Shown: positions 29,184 to 38,566 of the stretch, in pieces
Layout: the number at the start of each line of letters is the position of its first letter
Position numbering within the stretch: the stretch's first letter is position 1
Assembly: GCF_024128855.1 (NCBI RefSeq)
Contig: NZ_JAMYDV010000008.1
Span: forward strand, 78,589 to 142,588
Reading direction: 5' to 3'
DNA from: Rhodovulum tesquicola
GTDB lineage: Bacteria; Pseudomonadota; Alphaproteobacteria; Rhodobacterales; Rhodobacteraceae
Length of the DNA stretch: 64,000 bases
Translations under genes and position numbers: made by a program
The notes under the pieces: generated by a model
The model's database searches: none
Seen by the model: the letters and a program-made list of their open reading frames with translations, nothing else
What the model was told of the DNA's origin: nothing

Positions 29184-30283
29184 CAGCCATCCTCCAGGTG
29201 CAGCAGAACCCCCAGCGAGAACAGGATGCCCGCGACCGGCGGGCTCCAGGCGGCAAGGGCTATCGGGATCTGCCCGGTTTCGCCCAAGACTTGCGCGAAA
29301 TTGCGCAGGAAGAAAAGCCCAAGACCCAGCCCCAGCGCCAGCATCGCCATCAGCCCGGTGCGCCCGAACCGCGTGTGCCGCATCGTGAAGCCCGCCGCCA
29401 GCAGCACCATCGCCGCCAGCAACAGCGGCCGCGCCAGTTCCATCTGCAACCAGACCCGGTGCTGCCGCGCCGAAAAGCCCGCCCGCTCCAGGCCGGCGAT
29501 GAATTCGGGCAGGTCCCAGATCGCGATCGCCGACGGCCGGGCAAAGCCGTCGCGGATGCGCTGGCTGGTCAGGTCCGAGGGCAGCGACAGAAGCGGCTGC
29601 TCGATCGCGGCCAGTTCCGGATTGGGCGTGTCCGCGTCGAAACTCCAGCGCTTGGCCTCCCGCAGCTCCCAGCTTCCGACCCCCAGCACGGCCTCTGCCG
29701 CCTCGATCCGCCAGGCGGGCTGGCCGTCCTGGCCAAAGGCCAGGAAGGTCACGTCGAAGAACCGCGTGCCCTCGGGATTGGTGCGCGCCGCGCGGATCAG
29801 GATCTGGCCCTCGTCGCGGCCCTCGCGCAGCCACAGCCCCTCGGAACTGACCGACAGCACGCTGGTCTCGCCGGTCTTGTAGCGGTCGGTGACCAGCCGG
29901 TACTGCTTGGACGTGGCCGCCACGATCGGGTTCATGATCGCCACCGCGATCCCGCCCAGCACCAGCGCGGCCAGCACCGGCGCGACCAGCGCGCGCAGCG
30001 CCGACCGGCCCGAGGCCCGCGTGATCACCAGTTCCGAGGTCCGCGCAAGCCCCAGGAACAGCGCCACCGTCGCCAGCACCACGACCAGCGGCAGGATCGT
30101 GTACAGATCCGCAGGCACCCTCAGCGCCGACAGGTGCAGCGCCTCGCCAAAGCCGATGCTGCCGATCTCGAAACGCCGGATCTGGTCGACCATGTCGAAC
30201 AGCACCAGGATCGCGGCGAAGATCCCGAACAGCCCGAAGACCAGCAGCGTGAACTTGCGCGCGAAGTAGAGATGCAGCGTCAT
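29183..30283 (-). CDS. lptG: LPS export ABC permease LptG
   Basis: A 366-residue inner-membrane permease with six helices and a large periplasmic domain. With LptF and LptB it extracts LPS from the membrane. The opening LHLYFARKFTLLVFGLFGIF and the helix block TRFGRTGLMAMLALGLGLGL near the C-terminus are typical. The ATG at 30281-30283 overlaps the lptF stop by 4 bases. A far-upstream frame extension is antisense noise. Confidence 0.93.
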   Translation of the reverse strand: MTLHLYFARKFTLLVFGLFGIFAAILVLFDMVDQIRRFEIGSIGFGEALHLSALRVPADLYTILPLVVVLATVALFLGLARTSELVITRASGRSALRALVAPVLAALVLGGIAVAIMNPIVAATSKQYRLVTDRYKTGETSVLSVSSEGLWLREGRDEGQILIRAARTNPEGTRFFDVTFLAFGQDGQPAWRIEAAEAVLGVGSWELREAKRWSFDADTPNPELAAIEQPLLSLPSDLTSQRIRDGFARPSAIAIWDLPEFIAGLERAGFSARQHRVWLQMELARPLLLAAMVLLAAGFTMRHTRFGRTGLMAMLALGLGLGLFFLRNFAQVLGETGQIPIALAAWSPPVAGILFSLGVLLHLEDG

Positions 30284-31404
30284 GCCTGCCCCGCAATCCC
30301 CGCCGGAACCCGTCGCCGCCGCGCCGAGAAGGCGATCAGCGCCGCCCCCATCGCGGCCCCCGCCAGCGGCGGCAGATAGGTCACCGGCCACAGCGCGGCC
30401 TCGCGCCGGGCCAGATCGGCCGCCGCGTTGCCCAGAAGATTCACCCCGATCAGCAGCACGATCGCCAGCAGCACCTGACGGCCCAGCCCGAACCGGCTGA
30501 ACCCGCCCAGCAGCAGCGCGCCATAGCCGATCAGCGCCCCCGCCAGCGCCAGCAGCGGCTGCGCGGTGCGCTCGTGCCCCTCGACCAGGAACACCGCCCG
30601 CGTCTCGCCCGTGGCCGCGATCATCTCGTCGCTCGGCCATAGCAGCGCGCGCGTGGGCAGGGTCTCGAGCCGGGGCGGACGCAGCCGCGCGGTGTCGATC
30701 AGCGCCCCGATATCATAGGCGAAATCCTCGAAGCTCGCGACCGACAGCCGCCGGTCGTCGGAGCGGTAGGATTGCGCCATCCCCTCGAACATCACCAGTT
30801 TCGGCCCGGTCCCGCCCTCGACCAGCAGGGCGCGCCGCGCGATATAGGTCACCCGCGTCCCCGCGCTGCGCGCATCCGACAGGTAGATGTCGAAAAGCTC
30901 CCCCCGGTCGGAAATATCGCGGATGTAGAAGGTGATGCCCCGGGCGGGGTGCAGGAACTGGCCCGCGCTCAGGAACTGCGCCGCCACATCGCGCGAGATC
31001 TCGTCGCGCCGCTCGTCCAGCTGGGCGCGGCTTGCGGGCACCAGCACATGCGTCAGCACCGCCATCGGCAGCGCCACCGCCAGCCCGAACAGCATCACCG
31101 GCCGCGCCAGCCGCCAGGGGCTGCATCCCAGCGCCTGCATCACCACCAGTTCGCTTTCCGAGGTCATTCGGTTGATCACATAGACCGTGCCCGCAAAGGC
31201 CGCGACCGGCAGCACCAGCCGGATCACGTTGGGCAGGGTCAGCGCCGCGAATTCCAGGAAGACCAGCGCCGACTGGCCGTCGCCGATCAGTTGCTCGAAC
31301 AGCGACACGCCCCGGTTCACCCAGTAAACCGAGACCAGCACAAGCGCGAAGAAGCCGAAAAGAACGGTCAGCTGCGCAAGCAGGTATCGGTCGAATCTGG
31401 GCAC
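30280..31404 (-). CDS. lptF: LPS export ABC permease LptF
   Basis: A 374-residue partner permease of LptG with the same six-helix plus periplasmic-domain layout: RFDRYLLAQLTVLFGFFALV, RLVLPVAAFAGTVYVINRM and MTSESELVVMQALGCSPW. The start is GTG at 31402-31404 with AGGGG five bases upstream; the nearby ATG is out of frame. It is the first gene of the envelope operon and is divergent from pepA across 129 bases. Confidence 0.93.
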   Translation of the reverse strand: MPRFDRYLLAQLTVLFGFFALVLVSVYWVNRGVSLFEQLIGDGQSALVFLEFAALTLPNVIRLVLPVAAFAGTVYVINRMTSESELVVMQALGCSPWRLARPVMLFGLAVALPMAVLTHVLVPASRAQLDERRDEISRDVAAQFLSAGQFLHPARGITFYIRDISDRGELFDIYLSDARSAGTRVTYIARRALLVEGGTGPKLVMFEGMAQSYRSDDRRLSVASFEDFAYDIGALIDTARLRPPRLETLPTRALLWPSDEMIAATGETRAVFLVEGHERTAQPLLALAGALIGYGALLLGGFSRFGLGRQVLLAIVLLIGVNLLGNAAADLARREAALWPVTYLPPLAGAAMGAALIAFSARRRRVPAGIAGQA

Positions 31405-31533
31405 ATCTTCCCCTGGGGCGGCACGGATCGGAAGGGACGTTAGACCAATCGGGCAGGGCCGGAAACTGCTATCTGGTCAAGTGCGGGGCAGGGGGCTAGG
31501 TAGGGCCGGGTACAGGAAAACAGGGAGCCCGCC

Positions 31534-33003
31534 ATGACCACGCCCGTCGCGATCACCTTCGCCGAAACCGATCTCGAAGCCATCGCCACGGCATCGGGCC
31601 GGATCGCGGTCTTCCTGGACGCCGATGGCAAGCTCGACCCCGCCGCCCGCCGGCTCAACCGCCTGATGAAGGGCGCGCTGGAACGCTTCTTGGCGAGCGA
31701 GGCGTTTTCCAGGCTGAAACCGGCCGAGGCCGCGACGCTCGGCTGGCCCGCAGGGCTCGCCGCCGAGGCGGTGGATGTGGTGCGGCTCGACAAGCGCCCC
31801 GCGCCGGACTGCGCGCGCCGCGCGGGCGCCGCGCTGGCCAAGCGGCAGGGCGCGGCCGATGTGCTGATGCTGGCAGGGGCGCATCCGCGCGCGGCCGATA
31901 TCGCCTTCGGCTTCGCGCTGCGCGCCTATGAGTTCACCGACCACAGGACCGGCGACAAGACCCTGCCCGGCAAGGTCAAGGTGATGGTCGCCAAACCGGA
32001 GGCCGTCGCCGCCGAGGCCGGTCCCATGGCCGCCCGCGCCGAGGGCGTGTTCTTCACCCGCGACCTTGTCAACGAACCCGCCAACATCCTGACCACCGAC
32101 GATTTCGCCGCGCGGCTGGCCGCGATGCAGGAACTGGGGCTGGATGTCGAGATCCTCGAAGAGGACGATCTGAAAAAGCTCGGCATGCGCGCGCTGCTGG
32201 CAGTGGGGCAGGGGTCCGAAAGCCCCTCCAAGGTCGTCGTGATGCGCTGGAACGGCGGCAAGCGGGATGCCGCGCCGCTCGCGCTGATCGGCAAGGGCGT
32301 CGTGTTCGACACCGGCGGCATCTCGATCAAGCCCGCGCAGGGCATGGAAGAAATGACCATGGACATGGGCGGCGCGGGCGTCGTGGCGGGCGTGATGCGC
32401 ACGCTCGCGCTGCGCAAGGCCAAGGCCAACGTCGTGGGCCTTGTGGGTCTGGTCGAGAACATGCCCGATGGCCGCGCCCAGCGCCCCGGCGACATCGTGC
32501 GCAGCATGAAGGGCGACACGATCGAGGTCATCAACACCGATGCCGAGGGCCGCATGGTGCTGGCCGACGTGCTCTGGTATGCGCAGGACCGGTTCCAGCC
32601 CGCCGCCATGGTCGATCTGGCCACGCTGACCGGCGCCATCATCATCGGGCTGGGTCACGCGAATGCGGGCGTCTTCTCGAACGATGACGCCTTCTGCGCC
32701 GATTTCCTCAAGGCCGCCGGGGCCGAGGGCGAGGGCGCCTGGCGGATGCCGCTGGGCGAGGCCTATGACAAGCTCATCAAGTCGCAGATCGCCGACATCA
32801 AGAACAGCGGCGGGCGGTCCGCGGGCTCGATCACCGCAGCGCAGTTCCTGCACCGCTTCGTCAAGCCCGAAACCCCCTGGATCCATCTCGACATTGCCGG
32901 TGTCGCCCGCACCCCCGAGGAAACGCCGCTGGCCCCCAAGGGGCCGACGGGCTGGGGCGTGCTGGCGCTCGACCGGCTGGTGGCCGACCGCTTCGAAGGC
33001 TAG
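31534..33003 (+). CDS. pepA: Leucyl aminopeptidase
   Basis: A 489-residue M17 metallo-aminopeptidase that removes N-terminal residues from peptides; E. coli PepA is also a DNA-binding protein. The active-site signature NTDAEGRMVLAD is present, along with GKGVVFDTGGISIKP and the metal-binding segment MTMDMGGAGVVAG. Length is normal. It is convergent with the cbb operon. Confidence 0.96.
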   Translation: MTTPVAITFAETDLEAIATASGRIAVFLDADGKLDPAARRLNRLMKGALERFLASEAFSRLKPAEAATLGWPAGLAAEAVDVVRLDKRPAPDCARRAGAALAKRQGAADVLMLAGAHPRAADIAFGFALRAYEFTDHRTGDKTLPGKVKVMVAKPEAVAAEAGPMAARAEGVFFTRDLVNEPANILTTDDFAARLAAMQELGLDVEILEEDDLKKLGMRALLAVGQGSESPSKVVVMRWNGGKRDAAPLALIGKGVVFDTGGISIKPAQGMEEMTMDMGGAGVVAGVMRTLALRKAKANVVGLVGLVENMPDGRAQRPGDIVRSMKGDTIEVINTDAEGRMVLADVLWYAQDRFQPAAMVDLATLTGAIIIGLGHANAGVFSNDDAFCADFLKAAGAEGEGAWRMPLGEAYDKLIKSQIADIKNSGGRSAGSITAAQFLHRFVKPETPWIHLDIAGVARTPEETPLAPKGPTGWGVLALDRLVADRFEG

Positions 33004-33010
33004 GCCGGCC

Positions 33011-33032
33011 GCGGGGGCGCCAACGCCCCCGC
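33011..33032. terminator. GC hairpin between convergent pepA and cbb operon
   Basis: A perfect 9-bp stem (GCGGGGGCG with CGCCCCCGC) and CCAA tetraloop, 7 bases past the pepA stop and 6 bases before the rpe stop. It could end both transcripts. There is no U-tract on either side. Confidence 0.5.
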
Positions 33033-33038
33033 CGCCCC

Positions 33039-33734
33039 TCAGGCCGCTTTAAGCGCGGCCTCGGCCGCGGCCCTTATCGCCCGGATATTGGCGCCGTAGA
33101 TTTCGGGGTTGTCGACCGACCCGCCCGAGAACACCGCAGACCCCGCAACCAGGCAATCCGCCCCCGCCGCCGCGACCAGCGGCGCGGTGTCCGGCGTCAC
33201 GCCGCCGTCGATCTGGATATGGATCGGCCGGTCGCCGATCATCGCGCGGATCTTGCGGGTCTTTTCCACTCCGGAATGGATGAATTTCTGCCCGCCGAAG
33301 CCGGGGTTCACCGTCATCACCAGCACCATGTCCACCATGTCCAGCACATCGGCCACGGCCTCTGCGGGCGTGCCGGGGTTCAGCACGACGCCCGCCTTGA
33401 CGCCCTGCGCGCGGATCGCCTGAAGCGTGCGGTGGATATGCGGGCCCGCCTCGACATGGGCGGAAATCATGTCGGCGCCCGCCTCGGCATAGGCTTCGAT
33501 ATAGGGATCCACCGGCGCGATCATCAGATGCACGTCCATGAAGGTCTTGACATGCTTGCGGAATGCCTTGACCGCGGGCGGGCCGAAGGTCAGGTTCGGG
33601 ACGAAATGCCCGTCCATCACGTCGACATGCACCCAGTCGGCGCCCTGCGCCTCGATGGCCTGAATCTCGGCCCCGAAATTCGCGAAATCGGCGGACAGGA
33701 TCGACGGGGCGATCTTGATGGAACGGTCGAACAT
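33039..33734 (-). CDS. rpe: Ribulose-phosphate 3-epimerase (last gene of the cbb operon)
   Basis: A 231-residue TIM-barrel enzyme interconverting ribulose-5-P and xylulose-5-P, needed to regenerate ribulose bisphosphate. The blocks [47 protein letters not shown] and [13 protein letters not shown] hold the catalytic Asp and metal-binding residues. It sits 57 bases after cbbM, matching cbbE of Rhodobacter capsulatus. Confidence 0.95.
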   Translation of the reverse strand: MFDRSIKIAPSILSADFANFGAEIQAIEAQGADWVHVDVMDGHFVPNLTFGPPAVKAFRKHVKTFMDVHLMIAPVDPYIEAYAEAGADMISAHVEAGPHIHRTLQAIRAQGVKAGVVLNPGTPAEAVADVLDMVDMVLVMTVNPGFGGQKFIHSGVEKTRKIRAMIGDRPIHIQIDGGVTPDTAPLVAAAGADCLVAGSAVFSGGSVDNPEIYGANIRAIRAAAEAALKAA

Positions 33735-33791
33735 CTTGCGTTTCCTCCCGATGGGGTTTGAGCGCGGCGCCCGAAGACGCCGCGCGGGGAT

Positions 33792-35183
33792 TTACTCGGC
33801 CGCGGCGATCACGCCCAGCTTCTGGCGCCAGCCCGGATAGAGCCGGTCGGCATCGTTCTGGAAGCTCTCGAAGGCGCGCGCCAGTTCGCGGTGCTCGCGC
33901 GCATACTCCACCAGATCGACGCCCGATTTCCACGCGTCATGCGCCTGGCGCAGCGATTTCGCCCCCGCCGTGCCGCCATCCAGATGCCCGAAGGCGCCGC
34001 CGCCCGAGGTCTGGATGATGTTGGAATGACCCAGATTGTCGAAGAAGCCCGGCAGCCGCAGCGCGTTCATGCCCCCCGAGATGATCGGCGTGGTCGCCTT
34101 CATCCCCAGCCATTCCTGATGGTAGTAGGGACCGTCGGCGGCGTCCTGGTCCAGCATGAAGGCCATGGCCTTGTCGGCGGCCTCGCCCTCCATCTTGCCG
34201 AAGCCCATCGTGCCGGTATGGATTCCGCTCGCGCCCTGCAGGCGGGACATCTTGGACAGCACGAAGGCGGTATAGCCGCGCATCGACTGGGGCGAGGTGA
34301 CGGCGCCATGCCCCGCGCGGTGATAGTGCAGGAACTGGTTGGGGAACTGGCGGCGGCAGGTGGTGATCGCGGCCGGGCCGGTGACATAGCCATCCACCAG
34401 GAAGGCGACGTGATCGGCGTTTTCGCCAAAGGTCTCAAGGATGTATTCGCCCCGCGCGATCATCTCGAACGGATCGTCGGCGGTGATGTTGGCCGAGAAG
34501 AGTTTCGCCTCGCCGGTCTCGTCCTGCGCACGCTTCATCGCGTCGGCCACCAGACGGATGGTGTCCTTCAGCGGCGCGAAGACCTGGTTGCCCTGCGGCT
34601 CGTCATTCTTGATGAAATCGCCGCCCAGCCAGAATTCATGGCAGGCATCGGCAAAGGGCTGCGGGCGCAGGCCCAGCTTGGGCTTGATGATGGTGCCGAC
34701 CACCATGCCGCCATCGGTGACGCTGCGGCCCAGAACGCGCCACATGTCGGCGATGTTCATCGCCGGGCCGTCGAACAGGCGCAGATAGGCGGGCGGCACG
34801 TAGAAATCGTGCATCTTGGCGTATTCGACATCGCCCATGCCCTGGTTGTTGCCGATCGTCAGCGTCAGGAACGAGCACAGCATCGCGCGCCCGTCGATGA
34901 TGTTGCGGTCGAACAGCTCCACCGGATAGGCGATCTTCATCAGCTCGCGCGCCGGGTCGATCTCGTAGACCAGCGCATCCACGCCCTTGGTGAACTCGTC
35001 GGTGGTGCAGACCTCGACATTGGTGCCGGTCGAGCTTTCGGCGGCGAAATGGGCGGCGACCGACAGGTAGTCGCCAAAGCCCTCTTTCGGCTTCATGATA
35101 TAGGCGCACAGCACATGGCGGCCGCCCGCGATCAGGTCTTTCTCGTCAAGATCGAGGCGCGCGTAGCGGTTCGATTGGTCCAT
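33792..35183 (-). CDS. cbbM: Form II ribulose bisphosphate carboxylase (RuBisCO)
   Basis: A 463-residue form II large subunit that fixes CO2 onto ribulose 1,5-bisphosphate and needs no small subunit. The carbamylated lysine and metal ligands are in FIKNDEP (K192, D194, E195). The catalytic lysine is in [10 protein letters not shown] (K167), and loop 6 carries [11 protein letters not shown]. The start [12 protein letters not shown] is classic for CbbM, with a GGAGGA ribosome site. An 83-base gap with a hairpin separates it from cbbA. Form II enzymes work best at high CO2 and low O2. Confidence 0.97.
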   Translation of the reverse strand: MDQSNRYARLDLDEKDLIAGGRHVLCAYIMKPKEGFGDYLSVAAHFAAESSTGTNVEVCTTDEFTKGVDALVYEIDPARELMKIAYPVELFDRNIIDGRAMLCSFLTLTIGNNQGMGDVEYAKMHDFYVPPAYLRLFDGPAMNIADMWRVLGRSVTDGGMVVGTIIKPKLGLRPQPFADACHEFWLGGDFIKNDEPQGNQVFAPLKDTIRLVADAMKRAQDETGEAKLFSANITADDPFEMIARGEYILETFGENADHVAFLVDGYVTGPAAITTCRRQFPNQFLHYHRAGHGAVTSPQSMRGYTAFVLSKMSRLQGASGIHTGTMGFGKMEGEAADKAMAFMLDQDAADGPYYHQEWLGMKATTPIISGGMNALRLPGFFDNLGHSNIIQTSGGGAFGHLDGGTAGAKSLRQAHDAWKSGVDLVEYAREHRELARAFESFQNDADRLYPGWRQKLGVIAAAE

Positions 35184-35231
35184 TTGGGTCCTCCCCGAGG
35201 GTGTCCGGTTTGCGCGCGTTTCCGTGACGGA

Positions 35232-35257
35232 CGCCCGGCCGTTTCCGGGGCCGGGCG
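35232..35257 (-). other. Intercistronic hairpin between cbbA and cbbM
   Basis: A 9-bp perfect GC stem (arms 35232-35240 and 35249-35257) with an 8-base loop in the 83-base gap. No U-tract follows on the minus strand. It may protect the cbbM 5' end or reduce read-through, rather than act as a full terminator. Confidence 0.55.
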
Positions 35258-35266
35258 CCGCTTGTC

Positions 35267-36331
35267 TCAGTTGGTCTTGGGATCGAGGCTGCCCGAGGCA
35301 TAGCGTTTGGCCATGTCGTCCATCGGGATCACCTTGATCTTGCTGGCATTCCCGGCGGTGCCGAAGGCTTCGAGCCGCTCCCGGCACAGGTCGCGCATGG
35401 CGTCCATCGCGGGTTTCAGGAACTTGCGCGGATCGAATTCCTTGGGGTTCTCCTGCGCGATCTTGCGGAACTGGCCGGTCATCGCCATCCGGCAATCGGT
35501 GTCGATATTGACCTTGCGCACGCCCATCCTGATGCCGCGCACGATTTCCTCGACCGGCACGCCAAAGGTCTGGGGCATCGCGCCGCCATGGGCGTTGATG
35601 ATGTCCTGCAATTCCTGCGGCACGGACGAGGAACCGTGCATCACCAGATGGGTATCGGGCAGCTTCTTGTGGATCGCCTCGATCACGCTCATCGCGAGGA
35701 TCTCGCCATCGGGCTTGCGCGAGAACTTGTAGGCGCCGTGGCTGGTGCCGCAGGCGATCGCCAGCGCATCGACCTTGGTCTTCCTGACGAAATCCACCGC
35801 CTGATCGGGATCGGTCAGCAACTGGCTGTGATCCAGCTTGCCCTCGGCGCCATGGCCGTCCTCGGCCTCGGATTCGCCGGTTTCCAGCGACCCCAGAACG
35901 CCCAGTTCGCCCTCGACCGAGGCGCCGACCCAATGCGCCATCGTCGAGACGCGCTCGGTGATCTCGACATTGTACTCATAGCTCGCGGGCGTCTTGGCAT
36001 CGGCCTCCAGCGAGCCGTCCATCATGACGGACGTGAAGCCATGCTTGATCGCCGACATGCAGGTGGCTTCGTTGTTGCCATGGTCCTGATGCATGCAGAG
36101 CGGGATGTCGGGATAGATCATCGACAGCGCCTCGATCATCTTGGCCAGCATGATGTCGTTGGCGTAGTTCCGCGCCCCGCGCGAGGCCTGGATGATGACG
36201 GGCGCGTCAACGGCCTTGGCGGCCTCCATGATCGCGATGCCCTGTTCCATGTTGTTGATGTTGAAGGCGGGCACGCCGTAGCCATGTTCGGCCGCGTGGT
36301 CCAGCAATTGCCGCAGGGTAATCAGTGCCAT
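35267..36331 (-). CDS. cbbA: Fructose/sedoheptulose-bisphosphate aldolase, class II
   Basis: A 354-residue zinc-dependent class II aldolase, CalB/CbbA subtype, which joins triose phosphates to fructose 1,6-bisphosphate or sedoheptulose 1,7-bisphosphate in the Calvin cycle. Zinc-ligand blocks are [33 protein letters not shown] and [18 protein letters not shown] binds substrate. The ATG at 36331 has an AGGA ribosome site; an in-frame TTG one codon earlier is not needed. Confidence 0.96.
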   Translation of the reverse strand: MALITLRQLLDHAAEHGYGVPAFNINNMEQGIAIMEAAKAVDAPVIIQASRGARNYANDIMLAKMIEALSMIYPDIPLCMHQDHGNNEATCMSAIKHGFTSVMMDGSLEADAKTPASYEYNVEITERVSTMAHWVGASVEGELGVLGSLETGESEAEDGHGAEGKLDHSQLLTDPDQAVDFVRKTKVDALAIACGTSHGAYKFSRKPDGEILAMSVIEAIHKKLPDTHLVMHGSSSVPQELQDIINAHGGAMPQTFGVPVEEIVRGIRMGVRKVNIDTDCRMAMTGQFRKIAQENPKEFDPRKFLKPAMDAMRDLCRERLEAFGTAGNASKIKVIPMDDMAKRYASGSLDPKTN

Positions 36332-36343
36332 CAAAGTCCTCCG

Positions 36344-37552
36344 TCAGGCTGCATCTGCTTTGCGTTCAAGGGCGTCGAGGCCGGGCATCGTCCGGCCCTC
36401 CAGCCATTCGAGAAAGGCCCCACCGGCGGTGGAGACATGGGTGAAGTCATGCGCGACCCCGGTGCGGTTCAGCGCGACCAGCGTGTCGCCGCCGCCCGCA
36501 ACCGACACCGCCAGACCCGAGCGCGTCAGTTCCGCGACGCTCTGCGCCAGCGCCCGCGTGCCCGCATCGAAGGGCGGCGTCTCGTAGGTGCCCATGGGGC
36601 CGTTCCACAGGATCGTGCGCGCATCCCGCAGGATGTCCTGATAGCGCGCGATGGTGTTCGGCCCGATATCCAGGATGCGCCGGTTCGCCCGCACGCCGCC
36701 CAGCGGCACCGGGTAGGAATTGATCCCCACCCGCTGGAATCCCGCGACCACGAAATCGTCGGGCGTCACGATCCGGCAGCCCGCCACCTCGGCCAGCGCC
36801 GCGATCTCCAGCACGTCCTCGGCATATTCGGGCTCGATGAAGGACCGCCCGATCGAATAGCCCCGCGCGAAGAGAAACGCGTTGGCGATCCCCCCGCCCA
36901 GAAGGATCGTGTTGATCTTCGGCACCAGCCGTTTCAGCAGCCCCAGCCGAGGCGCGACCGAACCCCCGCCGATCAGCGCGACCGAGGGCGATTGCGGCTC
37001 GTCCAGCGCCCCTTGCAGTGCGGCCAGTTCCGCCAGGAACAGCGGCCCCGCCGCCACCCGCTCGGCCGCCAGAACCGCCGCCGTGGTCGAGGCATGCGCC
37101 CGGTGACAGCAGGAAAAGGCGTCGTTCACATAGATGTCGCCCAGCCGCGCCAGCCCCGCGCCCAGCCGCGGATCGTTCTGTTCCTCGCCCCGCTCGAAGC
37201 GCAGGTTCTCGCACAGCAGGACCTCGCCCGGCTGCAAGGCCTCGCCCCGCCGTTCCACGATGGGACCGACGCAGGTGTCGTTGAACATCACCTTCCGGCC
37301 CAGCGCCTCGGCCAGCGCGGGCACCAGCCGTTCGGTTGTCAGTGCCGGGGTCAACTCGCCATTCGGCCGACCCAGATGGGTCAGCACGATCAGCCGCGCG
37401 CCCTGGTCCAGAAGGGGTTTCATCCCGCGGGCAAAGCGGGCGATGCGCGTGGCATCGCCCACCCCGTCCCGCGTCAGCGGCACGTTCAGATCGGCCCGCA
37501 CCGCCAGGCGCCTGCCCGCAACATCCAGCGATGTCAGGGGCGTGAACGCCAT
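36344..37552 (-). CDS. pgk: Phosphoglycerate kinase-family protein with altered nucleotide site
   Basis: A 402-residue PGK, which normally phosphorylates 3-phosphoglycerate with ATP. The 3-PG side is intact: RADLNVPL, DATRIARF, LTHLGRPNGE and NDAFSCCHRAHAS. The C-terminal blocks WNGPMGTYE, AGGGDT and STAGGAFLEWLEG are also intact. However, the nucleotide-side motif that usually reads GG-A-K-V-S-D-K is GGGSVAPR at 195-202, so both lysines are gone (S198, R202). It overlaps the gap stop by one base. Either it is a tolerated variant or it has reduced or changed activity; a second, canonical pgk may exist elsewhere. Confidence 0.85.
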   Translation of the reverse strand: MAFTPLTSLDVAGRRLAVRADLNVPLTRDGVGDATRIARFARGMKPLLDQGARLIVLTHLGRPNGELTPALTTERLVPALAEALGRKVMFNDTCVGPIVERRGEALQPGEVLLCENLRFERGEEQNDPRLGAGLARLGDIYVNDAFSCCHRAHASTTAAVLAAERVAAGPLFLAELAALQGALDEPQSPSVALIGGGSVAPRLGLLKRLVPKINTILLGGGIANAFLFARGYSIGRSFIEPEYAEDVLEIAALAEVAGCRIVTPDDFVVAGFQRVGINSYPVPLGGVRANRRILDIGPNTIARYQDILRDARTILWNGPMGTYETPPFDAGTRALAQSVAELTRSGLAVSVAGGGDTLVALNRTGVAHDFTHVSTAGGAFLEWLEGRTMPGLDALERKADAA

Positions 37553-38553
37553 CAGATCAGCGCCCCCATCGCCACGGCGGTATCCGCCATGCGGTTGGAG
37601 AAGCCCCATTCGTTGTCATACCAGGTCAGGATGCGGACCATGGTCCCGTCCATCACCTTGGTCTGGTCCATGTGGAAGACCGAGGAATGCGGATCATGGT
37701 TGAAATCCATGCTGACCAGCGACTCGGTGGTGTAGCCCAGGATCCCCTTCATCGGGCCATCGGCCGCGGCCTTGATCGCGGCATTGACCTCGTCGACGCT
37801 GGTCGCGCGGCTGGCCTCGAACACCAGGTCCACGACCGAAACGTTGGGGGTGGGCACCCGGATCGCCACGCCATCCAGCTTGCCCTTCAACTCGGGCAGC
37901 ACCAGACCCACGGCCTTGGCCGCGCCGGTCGAGGTCGGGATCATGCTCATCGCCGCGGCGCGGGCGCGATACAGATCCTTGTGCATCGTGTCCAGCGTCG
38001 GCTGGTCGCCCGTATAGGAGTGGATCGTGGTCATGAAGCCGCGATTGATGCCGATCGCGTCGTTCAGCGCCTTGGCCACCGGGCTCAGGCAGTTCGTGGT
38101 GCACGACGCGTTCGACACGACCGTATCGGCGGCGGTCAGGGTGTCATGGTTCACGCCATAGACGATGGTCTTGTCCGCGCCATCGGCGGGCGCCGAGACC
38201 AGAACGCGCTTGGAGCCGTTCTCCAGGTGGAACGCCGCCTTGTCGCGCGCGGTGAAGATGCCGGTGCATTCCATCGCGATATCGACATCGCCCCAGGGCA
38301 GGTCCTTGGGGTCGCGGATCGCCGTCACCTTGATCGGGCCGCGGCCCACGTCGATGGTGTCGCCATTCACCGTCACGGTGCCGGGGAACCGGCCATGCAC
38401 GCTGTCATAGCGCATCAGATGGGCATTGGTCTCGACCGGGCCGAGATCGTTGATCGCGACCACCTCGATATCGGTGCGGCCCGATTCCACAATGGCGCGC
38501 AGCACGTTGCGGCCGATCCGGCCGAAGCCGTTGATAGCAACCTTCACAGTCAT
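37552..38553 (-). CDS. gap: Glyceraldehyde-3-phosphate dehydrogenase (cbbG)
   Basis: A 333-residue enzyme interconverting 1,3-bisphosphoglycerate and glyceraldehyde-3-phosphate. The Rossmann start [14 protein letters not shown], the catalytic Cys C151 in SNASCTTNC and the substrate block [19 protein letters not shown] are present. In the Calvin cycle it works in the reductive direction. It is in the operon 13 bases after cbbT. Confidence 0.96.
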   Translation of the reverse strand: MTVKVAINGFGRIGRNVLRAIVESGRTDIEVVAINDLGPVETNAHLMRYDSVHGRFPGTVTVNGDTIDVGRGPIKVTAIRDPKDLPWGDVDIAMECTGIFTARDKAAFHLENGSKRVLVSAPADGADKTIVYGVNHDTLTAADTVVSNASCTTNCLSPVAKALNDAIGINRGFMTTIHSYTGDQPTLDTMHKDLYRARAAAMSMIPTSTGAAKAVGLVLPELKGKLDGVAIRVPTPNVSVVDLVFEASRATSVDEVNAAIKAAADGPMKGILGYTTESLVSMDFNHDPHSSVFHMDQTKVMDGTMVRILTWYDNEWGFSNRMADTAVAMGALI

Positions 38554-38566
38554 TAATGGACCCTTC

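Noticed and set aside
28980..30379. Plus-strand frames opposite lptD/lptG
   Set aside because: No family features; they overlap well-defined LPS transport genes.
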